A stretch of DNA of 64,000 nt, taken from contig NZ_CP116341.1 in NCBI RefSeq assembly GCF_033304595.1, positions 2,268,501-2,332,500 of the forward strand, read 5' to 3'. The stretch's first letter is position 1. The number at the start of each line of letters is the position of its first letter. Position numbers and translations under genes: made by a program. Of this stretch, positions 1 to 8,258 are shown one piece after another. Under the pieces are notes generated by a model that saw only the letters and a program-made list of their open reading frames with translations, was not told the DNA's origin and made no database searches. The stretch comes from Sporosarcina jeotgali. Lineage in GTDB: Bacteria; Bacillota; Bacilli; Bacillales_A; Planococcaceae.

Positions 1-609
1 TGCTGCGGATTCTGAATATAACTCTGCAAGGACTTCTCGAATCTGCCCGCATACTTCATTCGCATCTTCAGCAGTTGCAGTGCGCCCAGTGCCAATCGCC
101 CAGATCGGTTCATACGCCACGATTGCTGAAGAAGCATCCGTTTCACTTATTCCCGCAAACGCTTTCTTTACCTGTTCCGATACGATTGCAGCAGTCGCGT
201 TATCTTCACGCTGTTCCAATGACTCACCTACACAAACAATTGGTGTGAGGTTATGCTCAAACGCTGATTTTACTTTTCGGTTCACAGACTCATCTGTTTC
301 GTTAAAATATTGTCTCCGCTCAGAATGTCCAAGGATTACAAATTCAACACCTACACTTTTCAGCATAGTCGGACTGATTTCACCTGTGAATGCTCCTTCA
401 ACCTCTTCATGCATCGTTTGTGCACCAATCTGAACCGGTAATTCTTTGGATTTTTCCACAAGAGCAGCTAGATAAGGTGCTGGCGGACAAATGACTGTAT
501 CTGCTTTGTCCGTTGCTTTCAGCTTTCCAGCAAGTGCATCCACGAATGCCACTGCTTCATCTGACGTTTTGTACATCTTCCAGTTTCCTGCGATAATTGG
601 TTTTCTCAT
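1..609 (-). CDS. tpiA: Triosephosphate isomerase, C-terminus cut by window edge
   Basis: Interconverts dihydroxyacetone phosphate and glyceraldehyde 3-phosphate in the cytoplasm. The frame runs off the left edge, so 203 residues of an expected ~250 are visible. The N-terminus reads MRKPIIAGNWKMYKT, with the catalytic Asn and Lys of GNWKM. Further along come GHSERR (electrophilic His near residue 95) and AYEPIWAIGTGR, which carries the catalytic Glu. The ATG at 609 is preceded by a good AAGGAGG-type site. It lies 14 bases after the pgk stop with no terminator between, so the two are cotranscribed; pgm and eno would be expected beyond the edge. Confidence 0.97.
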   Translation of the reverse strand, partial: MRKPIIAGNWKMYKTSDEAVAFVDALAGKLKATDKADTVICPPAPYLAALVEKSKELPVQIGAQTMHEEVEGAFTGEISPTMLKSVGVEFVILGHSERRQYFNETDESVNRKVKSAFEHNLTPIVCVGESLEQREDNATAAIVSEQVKKAFAGISETDASSAIVAYEPIWAIGTGRTATAEDANEVCGQIREVLAELYSESAA

Positions 610-623
610 GAGTAGGTTCCTCC

Positions 624-1811
624 TTATGAACGATCTTTCAATGCAGCGACGCCCGGCAGTTCTTTACCTTCCATGAACTCCAGAGACGCTCCGCCGCCTG
701 TAGAGATGTGATCCATTTTTTCAGCTACTTCAAACTTTTCAACAGCAGCAGCAGAATCGCCGCCGCCAATAATTGTGAATGCTTCGGTTTCAGCCATTGC
801 TTGAGCAACACGCTTTGTCCCTTCAGCAAATGGTGCCATTTCAAAGACACCCATCGGCCCATTCCAAATCACAAGTTTCGAGTCCTTAATCACACTCTCA
901 TAAAGTTCTGCGGTTTTAGGACCGATATCGAGTCCCATCCACCCTTTTTCAATACCGCTAACAGGAACAACCTTTGTCGCTGCTGTTTCTGAGAACGAAT
1001 CAGCCACCCTAGTATCGATTGGCAAGTAAAGATTGACTCCTTTTTCTTTCGCTTTTTCAATGAAAGATTTAGCAAGATCGATTTTATCTTCTTCTACTAA
1101 AGAGTCACCGATTTCGTGCCCTTGAGCACGCGAGAATGTATAGGATAAGCCCCCGCCGATTAACAGGTTATCGACTTTATCCAGTAAGTGATCGATAACT
1201 CCAATCTTGTCTTTAACTTTTGCGCCGCCAATAATCGCTGTGAATGGACGCTCCGGATCGGATAATGCTTTCCCGAGTACGTCGAGTTCTTTTTCAAGCA
1301 GAAGTCCTTGAACACTTGGCAAGTACTCTGCAATACCAGCTGTTGTTGCATGTGCGCGGTGTGCCGCTCCAAATGCGTCATTAACGAAAACATCTGCCAG
1401 TGCAGCAAATTGTTTAGCTAGTTCAGGATCGTTCTTTTCCTCGCCTTCGTGGAACCGTACATTTTCAAGCAGCAGAATTTCTCCATCTCCTAACTCAGAA
1501 ACGTGCTTTTCAACGTCCGGACCTGTAGACTCGTCCAATTTCAGAACCGGTTTGCCGAGTAATTCAGCCAATCGTTTTCCCGCTTCTGTTAAACGTGAAT
1601 CTTCCTTCACTTCACCTTTCGGACGCCCGAGATGACTTGCAAGAATTACTCTTGCCCCTTGTTTAGAAAGGTACTCGATTGTCGGAATGGCAGCACGGAT
1701 TCTAGTATCATCTGAAACTTTCCCGTCTTCCATAGGTACGTTAAAATCCACTCTGCAGAAAACTCGTTTCCCTTTTAGATCCAAGTCTTTCATCGTCATT
1801 TTGGCATTCAT
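624..1811 (-). CDS. pgk: Phosphoglycerate kinase
   Basis: Converts 1,3-bisphosphoglycerate and ADP to 3-phosphoglycerate and ATP. The 395-residue product has the N-terminal substrate motif [10 protein letters not shown], the SHLGRPKG basic patch and the C-terminal nucleotide-binding [14 protein letters not shown] and [10 protein letters not shown] motifs, and is full length. The frame extends upstream to a GTG at 1823, but that codon overlaps the Shine-Dalgarno GAAGGAG; the ATG at 1811 has usable spacing and gives the expected N-terminus [16 protein letters not shown] hairpin with a U-run lies between gapA and this gene (1846-1882), so it is reached by read-through, by RNA processing or from a local promoter. 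Confidence 0.97.
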   Translation of the reverse strand: MNAKMTMKDLDLKGKRVFCRVDFNVPMEDGKVSDDTRIRAAIPTIEYLSKQGARVILASHLGRPKGEVKEDSRLTEAGKRLAELLGKPVLKLDESTGPDVEKHVSELGDGEILLLENVRFHEGEEKNDPELAKQFAALADVFVNDAFGAAHRAHATTAGIAEYLPSVQGLLLEKELDVLGKALSDPERPFTAIIGGAKVKDKIGVIDHLLDKVDNLLIGGGLSYTFSRAQGHEIGDSLVEEDKIDLAKSFIEKAKEKGVNLYLPIDTRVADSFSETAATKVVPVSGIEKGWMGLDIGPKTAELYESVIKDSKLVIWNGPMGVFEMAPFAEGTKRVAQAMAETEAFTIIGGGDSAAAVEKFEVAEKMDHISTGGGASLEFMEGKELPGVAALKDRS

Positions 1812-1845
1812 GCGAACAAGCACTCCTTCACAACAAAAGTTTATA

Positions 1846-1882
1846 ATAAAAAAAGGAGGAAACGGGCAATGCCGTTCCTCCT
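1846..1882 (-). terminator. Hairpin with U-run between gapA and pgk
   Basis: AGGAGGAACGG pairs with its complement, apart from one bulged A, and is followed on the minus strand by a run of seven Ts. It would end or attenuate transcripts coming from cggR-gapA before pgk. It could also be an RNA stabilising or processing element. Confidence 0.65.
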
Positions 1883-1959
1883 GCCCATCTATTAAGTATA
1901 ATCGGTCACAATCTGATAAGCCAGATTTTATGTGCCCGATGTATGGTTAAGATCGGTGA

Positions 1960-2967
1960 TTATAGTCCTTTTTTGTTCATGTATAACGCAAGGTCGATAC
2001 AGCGTGCAGCATATCCTTGTTCGTTGTCATACCAGCTGATGACTTTTACCATGTTGTCTCCAAGTACCATTGTGGATAGACCATCTACTGTAGAAGAAGC
2101 GTGGTTCCCATTATAGTCTTTTGAAACAAGTGGAAGATCGCTGTAGAATAGGAAGCCTTTCAATTCGTTTTCTGATGCATCTTTCAACGCTTTGTTTACA
2201 TCTTCAACAGAAACGTCTTTTTTCAACTCAGCAACAAAGTCAACGAGTGAAACGTTTGGTGTTGGAACGCGTACAGCCATTCCATCTAGTTTTCCTTTCA
2301 ATTCAGGAATAACTTTAGTTACAGCAGATGCTGCTCCTGTAGTTGTTGGGATCATAGACTCAGCTGCAGCACGTGCACGGCGGTAGTCTTCGTGTGGCAA
2401 GTCAAGAATTCGCTGATCATTTGTGTATGAGTGAATTGTTGTCATCATACCGCGTTCAACGCCGAACTTGTCATTCAACACTTTAACGACTGGTGCCAGA
2501 CAGTTTGTTGTACAAGACGCATTAGATACGTAATGATCTGTTGCAGCATCGTATTCTTCTTCGTTCACACCCATAACAAGTGTTTTCACATCGCCTTTAG
2601 CAGGTGCTGACAAGATGACTTTCTTCGCGCCGGCATCAAGGTGTTTCTGTAATCCTTTTGCATCGCGGAAGACTCCAGTACTTTCAACAACGATATCGAC
2701 TCCAAGGTCTTTCCATGGTAAGTTAGCTGGATCTTTTTCAGCATAGACACGGATCTTTTTGCCATTCACAATGATATGGTTTTCGTCCGAAGTGATATCT
2801 GCATCAAGAATTCCGTGAACTGAATCATACTTCAACAAGTGCGCAAGCATCGGTGCGTCAGTTAAGTCGTTTACTGCTACAACTTCAAGGTCCTCGTGCT
2901 CCAATGTATCTCTCATTACAATACGTCCAATACGTCCAAATCCATTAATCGCCATTTTTACAGTCAT
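1960..2967 (-). CDS. gapA: Glyceraldehyde-3-phosphate dehydrogenase, NAD-dependent glycolytic type
   Basis: Oxidises glyceraldehyde 3-phosphate to 1,3-bisphosphoglycerate with NAD+ and phosphate. The 335-residue protein starts MTVKMAINGFGRIGR (Rossmann nucleotide motif). It has VNDLTD with Asp34, typical of the NAD-preferring glycolytic enzyme, and the catalytic SNASCTTNCLAPV with Cys152. The frame extends to 2982 through a TTG that overlaps the ribosome-binding site; GGAGGG seven bases before the ATG at 2967 decides the start. It follows cggR, as in the B. subtilis hexose/triose operon, which supports the glycolytic GapA role over the gluconeogenic GapB. Confidence 0.96.
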   Translation of the reverse strand: MTVKMAINGFGRIGRIVMRDTLEHEDLEVVAVNDLTDAPMLAHLLKYDSVHGILDADITSDENHIIVNGKKIRVYAEKDPANLPWKDLGVDIVVESTGVFRDAKGLQKHLDAGAKKVILSAPAKGDVKTLVMGVNEEEYDAATDHYVSNASCTTNCLAPVVKVLNDKFGVERGMMTTIHSYTNDQRILDLPHEDYRRARAAAESMIPTTTGAASAVTKVIPELKGKLDGMAVRVPTPNVSLVDFVAELKKDVSVEDVNKALKDASENELKGFLFYSDLPLVSKDYNGNHASSTVDGLSTMVLGDNMVKVISWYDNEQGYAARCIDLALYMNKKGL

Positions 2968-3052
2968 GTAAAATCCCTCCAAGTTTTGTTGTTATATATT
3001 GACGGCATACTTCGGATAATTTCCTTAGCAGGCCAATTGTAAACATGCGGTG

Positions 3053-4090
3053 TTATTCATTTGCTAGTAAATTCACGATTTCTTTTGCGGCACCTTCATC
3101 TGTAATCAGAACAGTTTGTTTTGTGGCACCCCGCAAATATGAAAGAATCGCTTCTGCTTTTGCCGAGCCGCCGGCCACTGCTAATAGCAGAGGAATCCGT
3201 TTCAAGTGATCGGTCTGAATTCCAACCGTTCGAAGGTGATGAACAATCTCTCCAGAACCATTAAAGTAGTATCCGAACGCTTCACCTTTTGCGCCTCTAG
3301 AATCGAGTAATTGCTGCTCTTCCTCGTTGGAATCCCGCAGTGCTGCCATTTTCTTCGCATCGCCAATGCCATGCAGCAAGCAATCCGTCGTTTCATAAAG
3401 TTCGAGCATTTTTTGTGCACTCGGTTCTTTCAAGAAAATGGCATGTGCTTCTTCACTCAGTGATTCAGGGTAATACAGGGACTTATACGAAGCATTGCAC
3501 GTATGCGCGAATGTAGCAGCGATTACATTTGCCTGCTGTCCTATATTATCTCCAACCCCGCCTCGGGCAGGGATGAATACTGTCTCTTCAGCACCTGGAT
3601 AACAACTCAGATGTTTCGGAATAGCTGCCATGGTACTTCCGCCAGTAACGGCTACAACACGTCCATTCCCAATGCGGGCTGCAAAAACAGATGCAGCTTC
3701 AGTTCCAAGCAATTCGTTCGAGCCGCCTGGTTCAGAACTGTCTCCTTTTACAATGTGCACATCTTGAATGGAAAAATAACTTTTAATACGCTTCGCAAGA
3801 ACATTCTTTCCATATTGCAGCTCAATTAACGGTCCCAGATGCTGCAATACACTTTCGCCATCGGCTGTAACAGTCGCTCCTTCTTTTGCAACACGAATGA
3901 GCTGCTGATCTCTCAGAGCTTCCATTACCGAGCGTGTTTCTCGTTCAGATAATCCCGCAGTGTCTGCAAGAGGCCGTCTTCCGATTGGCCCGGATGTTTT
4001 AATCAGCTTTAGCACAAGATAGCGTTGTTGCAGTGTTGCCATCATTTCAGGTACTAACTTTTCCTGAGCTTCAACAATAGACGTTTTCAG
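3053..4090 (-). CDS. cggR: Central glycolytic genes regulator CggR (SorC/DeoR family)
   Basis: Represses the lower-glycolysis operon and is relieved by fructose-1,6-bisphosphate. The N-terminal winged helix (PIGRRPLADTAGLSERETR region) resembles that of B. subtilis CggR, and the C-terminal sugar-binding domain has VTGGSTMAAI, PARGGVG and LLAVAGGSAKAEAIL. The open frame reaches 4159, but its ATG and TTG candidates fall inside the operator. A strong AAAGGGGGAG lies five bases before an in-frame CTG at 4090, which gives a 345-residue protein close to the B. subtilis length of about 340. I therefore place the start at this unusual CTG. The alternative is ATG at 4129, which lacks a ribosome-binding site. 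Confidence 0.9.
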   Translation of the reverse strand: MKTSIVEAQEKLVPEMMATLQQRYLVLKLIKTSGPIGRRPLADTAGLSERETRSVMEALRDQQLIRVAKEGATVTADGESVLQHLGPLIELQYGKNVLAKRIKSYFSIQDVHIVKGDSSEPGGSNELLGTEAASVFAARIGNGRVVAVTGGSTMAAIPKHLSCYPGAEETVFIPARGGVGDNIGQQANVIAATFAHTCNASYKSLYYPESLSEEAHAIFLKEPSAQKMLELYETTDCLLHGIGDAKKMAALRDSNEEEQQLLDSRGAKGEAFGYYFNGSGEIVHHLRTVGIQTDHLKRIPLLLAVAGGSAKAEAILSYLRGATKQTVLITDEGAAKEIVNLLANE

Positions 4091-4112
4091 AGAGACTCCC
4101 CCTTTCAACTTA

Positions 4113-4149
4113 GGACATCTTTTGACCATGATGGATAAAATACGTCCCA
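4113..4149 (-). promoter_or_regulatory. Predicted CggR operator
   Basis: Within 37 bases on the minus strand there are two GGGAC...TCC / GGTC...TGTCC half-repeat pairs. From memory, the length and arrangement match the B. subtilis CggR operator, made of two CGGGAC(N6)TGTC-like repeats. It lies just downstream of the predicted start of transcription, where bound CggR would block the elongating polymerase. Confidence 0.7.
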
Positions 4150-4183
4150 CTGAAGTCAAAAAAATATATTAACTTATAATGCA

Positions 4184-4212
4184 AGTATACATACTATTCC
4201 CGATAATTTCAA
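4184..4212 (-). promoter_or_regulatory. Sigma-A promoter of cggR-gapA
   Basis: TTGAAA (4212-4207), a 17-base spacer and TATACT (4189-4184) on the minus strand. The -35 box begins three bases after the stop codon of the preceding small thiol-redox gene. Transcription would start near 4177, upstream of the CggR operator. Confidence 0.75.
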
Positions 4213-4214
4213 AT

Positions 4215-4454
4215 TTAAACTTCCGATTCAAAAAGCATAGCTAAATCAATATAACTTATCACACCTGAACAAAGCACCTCATCATCTTTTTCCACAACAG
4301 GGATCATGAAGACGTATTGCTCATGTTTTGCATCATCCTCTTCAATATTGACCGTAGCCCACGTCAAGGGATAGTCCTCTTGAATAAGTTCCATCATCTG
4401 TTCGGCTTCGTCACACAGCGGACAGCCAGGTTTCGTATAAAATAGCACATGCAT
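4215..4454 (-). CDS. Glutaredoxin/thioredoxin-like small protein
   Basis: A 79-residue cytoplasmic protein beginning MHVLFYTKPGCPLCDEAEQM. CPLC is a CXXC redox motif after beta-1, followed by a cis-Pro candidate (MIPVVE), as in glutaredoxin-like (DUF836-type) folds; the exact substrate is unknown. The ATG at 4454 has GGAGGG six to seven bases upstream. A longer open frame continues to 4826, but that part is only the antisense shadow of the Gly-rich TPM gene. It sits directly before the cggR promoter with no visible terminator, so some read-through into glycolysis genes is possible. Confidence 0.85.
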   Translation of the reverse strand: MHVLFYTKPGCPLCDEAEQMMELIQEDYPLTWATVNIEEDDAKHEQYVFMIPVVEKDDEVLCSGVISYIDLAMLFESEV

Positions 4455-4481
4455 GAAAATCCCTCCATATAACCCCAGTGT

Positions 4482-4526
4482 AAAATGAAAAAACGATCTA
4501 CGCAACAAGCATTGCGTAAATCGTTT
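4482..4526 (-). terminator. Rho-independent terminator after the TPM gene
   Basis: A 15-bp stem (AAACGATTTACGCAA and its complement with one wobble) followed by a T-rich stretch on the minus strand, just downstream of the stop at 4531. Confidence 0.85.
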
Positions 4527-4530
4527 AAAG

Positions 4531-5331
4531 TTACCAGCTTCGGCCAGCGCCTCCGCCACCGCCGGAACCACCGCCGCCGAAGCCGCCAAAACCGCCTCCG
4601 CCGCCTGAACCTCCTGAACCGCCTCCGAAGGATCCTGGGAAGAAGACCATACCGCCACCTCGGCGTCTGCCGCCAGGTCCGCCTGAACCGCCCGAACCTC
4701 CTCCTTTTCCAGAGTTAAAGAAAATCTGGATGAGGATGAAACCGATGACGATGATGGGGACGATCGGGAACCCGCCTTCATCGTCCTCGTTGTCAAACGA
4801 TGCGACGGGAAGTTCATCACCTTCAAGGCCGTACTCTTTTGCTATTTCGTTGTAAACATTTTTATACGTTTCAATTACCGCTTGATCAGGTTGCCCATTT
4901 TTTAAATAAGGCATGGTCACTTCGTCAATAATACGACCAACTTTACCGTCAGGAAGGGCCCCTTCCAATCCATAACCAACTTCTAAACGAATATGTTTAT
5001 CACCATTTTCGTCCGCTTCAGTTGTCATCACAAGTAGCGCCCCGTTATTTTTCTTTTTATCTCCAAGTTGAAATTCTCGTAATTTATTCAATGAATACTC
5101 TTCAATGGGTCTTCCTTGTGTAGACGGTACAATCCACACAGCAAATTCAGCACCTGTCGCGCTTTGTAACCGAGTTCCATAATCCCTCAGTTCTTGAATT
5201 TGACTGTCAGACAAAACACCTGATTCATCTTGAACAACATCCACTTTCGCATAAACCGCGGGCTGGACTGCTGTCAGCAAAACTAAAAGCATGCCAAGCA
5301 GGGCAAATGCTCGAACAGCCGACTTTCTCAT
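4531..5331 (-). CDS. TPM-domain (YgcG/Psb32-like) secreted membrane protein
   Basis: A 266-residue protein with an N-terminal signal peptide (hydrophobic residues about 8-26, ending AVYA), a TPM domain (about 30-165; VLSDSQIQELRDYGTRLQ, EVGYGLEGALPDGKVGRIIDE), a transmembrane helix (about 187-205, FPIVPIIVIGFILIQIFF) and a Gly/Ser-rich tail ending GAGRSW. That architecture is typical of YgcG-like proteins. Its molecular role is not known; TPM domains occur in photosystem repair proteins and in many bacterial membrane proteins encoded next to LemA. Its ATG overlaps the lemA stop by one base, so the two are translationally coupled. The Gly-rich tail has strongly biased base composition. Confidence 0.88.
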   Translation of the reverse strand: MRKSAVRAFALLGMLLVLLTAVQPAVYAKVDVVQDESGVLSDSQIQELRDYGTRLQSATGAEFAVWIVPSTQGRPIEEYSLNKLREFQLGDKKKNNGALLVMTTEADENGDKHIRLEVGYGLEGALPDGKVGRIIDEVTMPYLKNGQPDQAVIETYKNVYNEIAKEYGLEGDELPVASFDNEDDEGGFPIVPIIVIGFILIQIFFNSGKGGGSGGSGGPGGRRRGGGMVFFPGSFGGGSGGSGGGGGFGGFGGGGSGGGGGAGRSW

Positions 5332-5906
5332 TACTCATCTGCTCCAAAGTCGACATCTGGTGCTGATTCAGCTCCAGCTTCCGCTTTGAAGTATTCTTTT
5401 TCGTCAAATCCAAACATCGAAGCAACGAGTTTGCCCGGGAACCGCTTCACTTGTTTGTTGTAAGAAGCGACCTCGTCATTGTAATCCTTACGTGCTACAG
5501 CAAGTCTGTTTTCAGTTCCAGCTAACTCATCCATAAGCTGTCTGTAGTTTTCATTACTTTTCAATTCTGGATAATTCTCTACAACCACTAATAATCGACT
5601 AAGTGCTCCAGAAAGTTCAGAGTCAGCAGCCGCTTGATCTTCAGGGCCATTTGCACCTGCTAATTTAGAACGCGCTTCGGTTACCTGACCAATTACTTCC
5701 TTCTCCTGCTTTGCAAACCCTTTAACGGTATTCACTAAGTTTGGAATAAGATCCACCCTGCGTTGTAATTGCGTCTCGATTTGTGAATACGCTTGGTCAA
5801 CGTTCTCTTCAGCTGTCACAAATTTATTGTAACTTCCAGAGAAAATCGCAATAGCAATCACAATAATTGCAACAATTATTCCTAACGGTAACAATAACTT
5901 CTTCAA
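5331..5906 (-). CDS. lemA: LemA family protein
   Basis: About 191 residues with one N-terminal membrane helix (LLLPLGIIVAIIVIAIAIF) and the LemA helical core, with signature residues VDQAYSQIETQLQRRVDLIPN, VVVENYPELKSNENY and ENRLAVARKDYND. LemA proteins are membrane-anchored helical bundles of unknown biochemical function, usually paired with TPM-domain proteins as here. The open frame starts at a TTG at 5924, but that codon is embedded in the ribosome-binding sequence GAGGAGGCGGGG; the downstream TTG at 5906 has correct spacing and puts the helix at the very N-terminus. The tail is acidic. Confidence 0.9.
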   Translation of the reverse strand: MKKLLLPLGIIVAIIVIAIAIFSGSYNKFVTAEENVDQAYSQIETQLQRRVDLIPNLVNTVKGFAKQEKEVIGQVTEARSKLAGANGPEDQAAADSELSGALSRLLVVVENYPELKSNENYRQLMDELAGTENRLAVARKDYNDEVASYNKQVKRFPGKLVASMFGFDEKEYFKAEAGAESAPDVDFGADE

Positions 5907-6040
5907 AATTCCCCGCCTCCTCAATAATAGCTTCAGCTTTTTCGCTTCTTCACTTTCAGAAGTTTACCCTGAAAACCAGAAACTCAAAACTTGTTCGTTA
6001 TCCTTTATACGCACTAAAGTTAAAAAAGTTTCTTTATAGA

Positions 6041-6085
6041 TAAAAAAACTCACCCGATTGTATGATTCCATACAATCGGGTGAGT
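6041..6085 (-). terminator. Terminator of the tRNA-Arg gene
   Basis: A perfect 15-bp inverted repeat (ACTCACCCGATTGTA and complement) around an 8-base loop, followed by a T-run on the minus strand, just past the tRNA 3' end. Confidence 0.9.
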
Positions 6086-6102
6086 ATCATAAAGCACCTA
6101 TA

Positions 6103-6174
6103 TGCCCTCGGCGGGAGTCGAACCCACATTTCAAGCTTCGGAGGCTTGCGTGCTATCCATTGCACCACGAGGGC
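6103..6174 (-). tRNA. tRNA-Arg (anticodon CCG)
   Basis: The minus strand folds as a cloverleaf: acceptor GCCCTCG/CGAGGGC, anticodon arm CAAGC-CTCCGAA-GCTTG giving anticodon CCG, and T-loop GGTTCGACTC. CCA is not encoded after the discriminator A. It stands alone between lemA and clpP and has its own terminator. Confidence 0.95.
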
Positions 6175-6259
6175 TTCGCATAAAGTAGATTTGCAGCGGA
6201 CAAGTTATAGTATACTTGCTGGTCAGTTTAAAAGCAACAAATATTTGCAAAGCGTTATA

Positions 6260-6276
6260 TTTGACCTTAGTTGACC
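6260..6276 (-). promoter_or_regulatory. Predicted CtsR operator of clpP
   Basis: The minus strand reads GGTCAACTAAGGTCAAA, a direct heptad repeat that fits the CtsR consensus RGTCAAANANRGTCAAA with one mismatch. It overlaps the -35 region of the clpP promoter. CtsR repression of clpP under non-stress conditions is established in B. subtilis. Confidence 0.75.
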
Positions 6277-6290
6277 ATACTATGTATGAT
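6261..6290 (+). promoter_or_regulatory. Sigma-A promoter of clpP
   Basis: TTGACC (6261-6266), an 18-base spacer and TATGAT (6285-6290), about 70 bases before the clpP start. The -35 box is part of the CtsR box. Confidence 0.65.
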
Positions 6291-6358
6291 AAAGTCATGG
6301 TTGAGCGGACATCCGTTTCAACATACGACCTATTTAACCATCAAAGGGAGGAAATGAA

Positions 6359-6964
6359 ATGAACTTAATTCCTACAGTTATCGAACAAACGAATCGTGGA
6401 GAGCGTGCGTATGATATATACTCCCGCTTGCTAAAAGACCGCATCATCATGCTTGGAAGTGCAATAGACGACAACGTAGCAAACTCTATCGTCGCTCAAT
6501 TACTATTCCTTGAATCTGAAGATCCAGACAAAGACATCTCTATCTACATCAACAGCCCAGGTGGCAGCATCACAGCTGGTATGGCCATCTACGATACTAT
6601 GCAATACATTAAACCAAACATCCAGACGATTTGTATCGGTATGGCTGCTTCAATGGGATCATTCTTACTTGCAGCAGGTACCAAAGGAAAACGCTATGCG
6701 CTTCCTAACGCTGAAGTTATGATTCACCAGCCACTTGGCGGTGCTCAAGGTCAAGCGACTGAAATCGAAATCGCTGCTAAGCACATCCTCTTCATCCGCG
6801 AGAAGCTGAATGCTATTCTTGCTGAGCGTACGGGTCAGCCTATCGAAGTGATTCAAAAAGATACAGACCGTGATAATTTCATGACCGCAGAACGTGCAAA
6901 AGAATATGGGTTAATCGACCACATTATCACACGCAGCGATATGAAAGAATCTGAAGGCAAATAA
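6359..6964 (+). CDS. clpP: ATP-dependent Clp protease proteolytic subunit
   Basis: Serine peptidase forming the tetradecameric barrel that works with ClpC/ClpX/ClpE ATPases in protein quality control. The 201-residue protein is full length with the catalytic triad visible: Ser98 in GMAASMGSF, His123 in MIHQPLGG and Asp172 in TDRDNFM. The N-terminus [25 protein letters not shown] is characteristic. The start is supported by AAAGGGAGG seven bases upstream. It is monocistronic, flanked by a CtsR-type box and a terminator, and convergent with crh. Confidence 0.98.
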   Translation: MNLIPTVIEQTNRGERAYDIYSRLLKDRIIMLGSAIDDNVANSIVAQLLFLESEDPDKDISIYINSPGGSITAGMAIYDTMQYIKPNIQTICIGMAASMGSFLLAAGTKGKRYALPNAEVMIHQPLGGAQGQATEIEIAAKHILFIREKLNAILAERTGQPIEVIQKDTDRDNFMTAERAKEYGLIDHIITRSDMKESEGK

Positions 6965-6981
6965 TTACAGCACCCATGAAT

Positions 6982-7013
6982 GGCGTCCCGTAACTTACGG
7001 GGCGTCTTTTTGT
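6982..7013 (+). terminator. Terminator of clpP
   Basis: A GC-rich hairpin (GCGTCCCGT...ACGGGGCGT) followed by TCTTTTTGTT, 20 bases after the clpP stop. It ends against the stop codon of convergent crh. Confidence 0.85.
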
Positions 7014-7270
7014 TAGCTTACCCCTTGCACAAACGCTGACAGCGCTTCAGCGGCTTGTTCTTCATCGCTGCCATCGGCAATCAGTGTAACTGTGCTTCCT
7101 TGTGCAATCGCTAAACTCATAACGCCCATAATACTCTTTGCATTCACTTGCCGTTCATCTCGTTTAACATATAAGTCCGATGTGTAGCGATTCGCTTCTT
7201 GTACAAATAACGCTGCCTGCCTGGCTTGCAAGCCGGGCTTAATTTTCACTTCAGCGGTTCTTTCAATCAT
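7013..7270 (-). CDS. crh: Catabolite repression HPr-like protein Crh
   Basis: An 85-residue HPr paralogue. The PTS phosphorylation site His15 is replaced by Gln (GLQARQAALFVQEAN, Gln15), while the regulatory Ser46 is kept in NAKSIMG. This is the defining pattern of Crh, which HprK phosphorylates on Ser46 so that it can act as a CcpA co-repressor; in B. subtilis it also links to methylglyoxal metabolism. It cannot carry out phosphotransfer. It is the last gene of the nudix-rapZ-yvcK-whiA-crh operon, 21 bases after whiA, with AAGGGG before the ATG. hprK lies 9 kb away in the same window. Confidence 0.95.
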   Translation of the reverse strand: MIERTAEVKIKPGLQARQAALFVQEANRYTSDLYVKRDERQVNAKSIMGVMSLAIAQGSTVTLIADGSDEEQAAEALSAFVQGVS

Positions 7271-7291
7271 CTCTTCTATCCCCTTCCTTAG

Positions 7292-8233
7292 TTAGGTAAT
7301 TCCGCCAACTCGAACACTTTCTGCGATCTCGTCAATTTTACGCAGACGGTGATTCACACCTGATTTACTCACAGGTCCGCCTGACACCATCTCACCTAAC
7401 TCTTTCAGCGTAATATCCTGATACTCCACTCGCAAATGTGCAATCTCCTGAAGCCTGTCCGGCAGCTGGTCCAAACCGATGGTCGATTGGATGAGTTTAA
7501 TGTTCTCTACTTGGCGCTGCGCGGCACTGATGGTTTTGTTGAGATTCGCTGTTTCACAGTTTACTAACCGATTTACACTATTTCTCATATCCCGGACAAT
7601 GCGGATGTCTTCAAAACGCATGAGTGCAACGTGCGCGCCGATAATACTCAAGAAATCCGCTATCTTTTCAGCTTCTTTCAAATAGGCAACGAACCCTTTT
7701 TTGCGTTCAATCGATTTCGCATTCAGCTGATAATCATTCATAATCTCGACTAATGCATCGGAGTGTTCTGCATACATCGAAAAGACTTCCAAGTGGTATG
7801 AAGATGTCTCCGGATTATTTACAGATCCTCCTGCCAGGAATGCTCCACGCAAGTATGCCCGTTTACAACAATCGTTTGGAATGATTGTTGGCGAAATGGT
7901 TTGATTGGACTGGAAGGTATTTGTCAAAATATCTAAATCATCCAGCAAGGGGCGTGCCCCTTCGCGGATTCTGCAAATATAAACATTATTTTTCTTTAAC
8001 CGCATTTTACGCCGAACTAGAAGTTCAACCTTATATGTGTACAGCTTTTTTAAATTGGAATAGAGTCTTCGTGCAATAGCAGCATTTTCTGTTTGAACAT
8101 CTAAGCTTATGGTTTTATTTGAAAAAGATAGGACCCCATTCATGCGAATGAACGCTGCAACTTCTGCTTTTGTACAGCAATCCTCCGCCTCAATTTGTGT
8201 CAATTCTTTTTTTGTTTCTGATGCGAAAGACAT
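7292..8233 (-). CDS. whiA: DNA-binding protein WhiA
   Basis: A 313-residue protein with an N-terminal degenerate LAGLIDADG homing-endonuclease-like domain (about 90-215; [21 protein letters not shown]) and a C-terminal helix-turn-helix (about 225-305; [25 protein letters not shown]). WhiA is needed for sporulation septation in Streptomyces and influences division and chromosome segregation in Bacillus. The ATG is preceded by GAAAGGGG. It sits between yvcK (25 bases upstream) and crh in the conserved order. No nuclease activity is expected. Confidence 0.96.
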   Translation of the reverse strand: MSFASETKKELTQIEAEDCCTKAEVAAFIRMNGVLSFSNKTISLDVQTENAAIARRLYSNLKKLYTYKVELLVRRKMRLKKNNVYICRIREGARPLLDDLDILTNTFQSNQTISPTIIPNDCCKRAYLRGAFLAGGSVNNPETSSYHLEVFSMYAEHSDALVEIMNDYQLNAKSIERKKGFVAYLKEAEKIADFLSIIGAHVALMRFEDIRIVRDMRNSVNRLVNCETANLNKTISAAQRQVENIKLIQSTIGLDQLPDRLQEIAHLRVEYQDITLKELGEMVSGGPVSKSGVNHRLRKIDEIAESVRVGGIT

Positions 8234-8258
8234 GAACTTTCCCCTTTCCCGGTGACGA

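Noticed and set aside
4455..4826. N-terminal extension of the glutaredoxin-like frame
   Set aside because: It is antisense to the Gly-rich tail of the TPM gene and crosses a terminator; the ATG at 4454 has its own ribosome-binding site.
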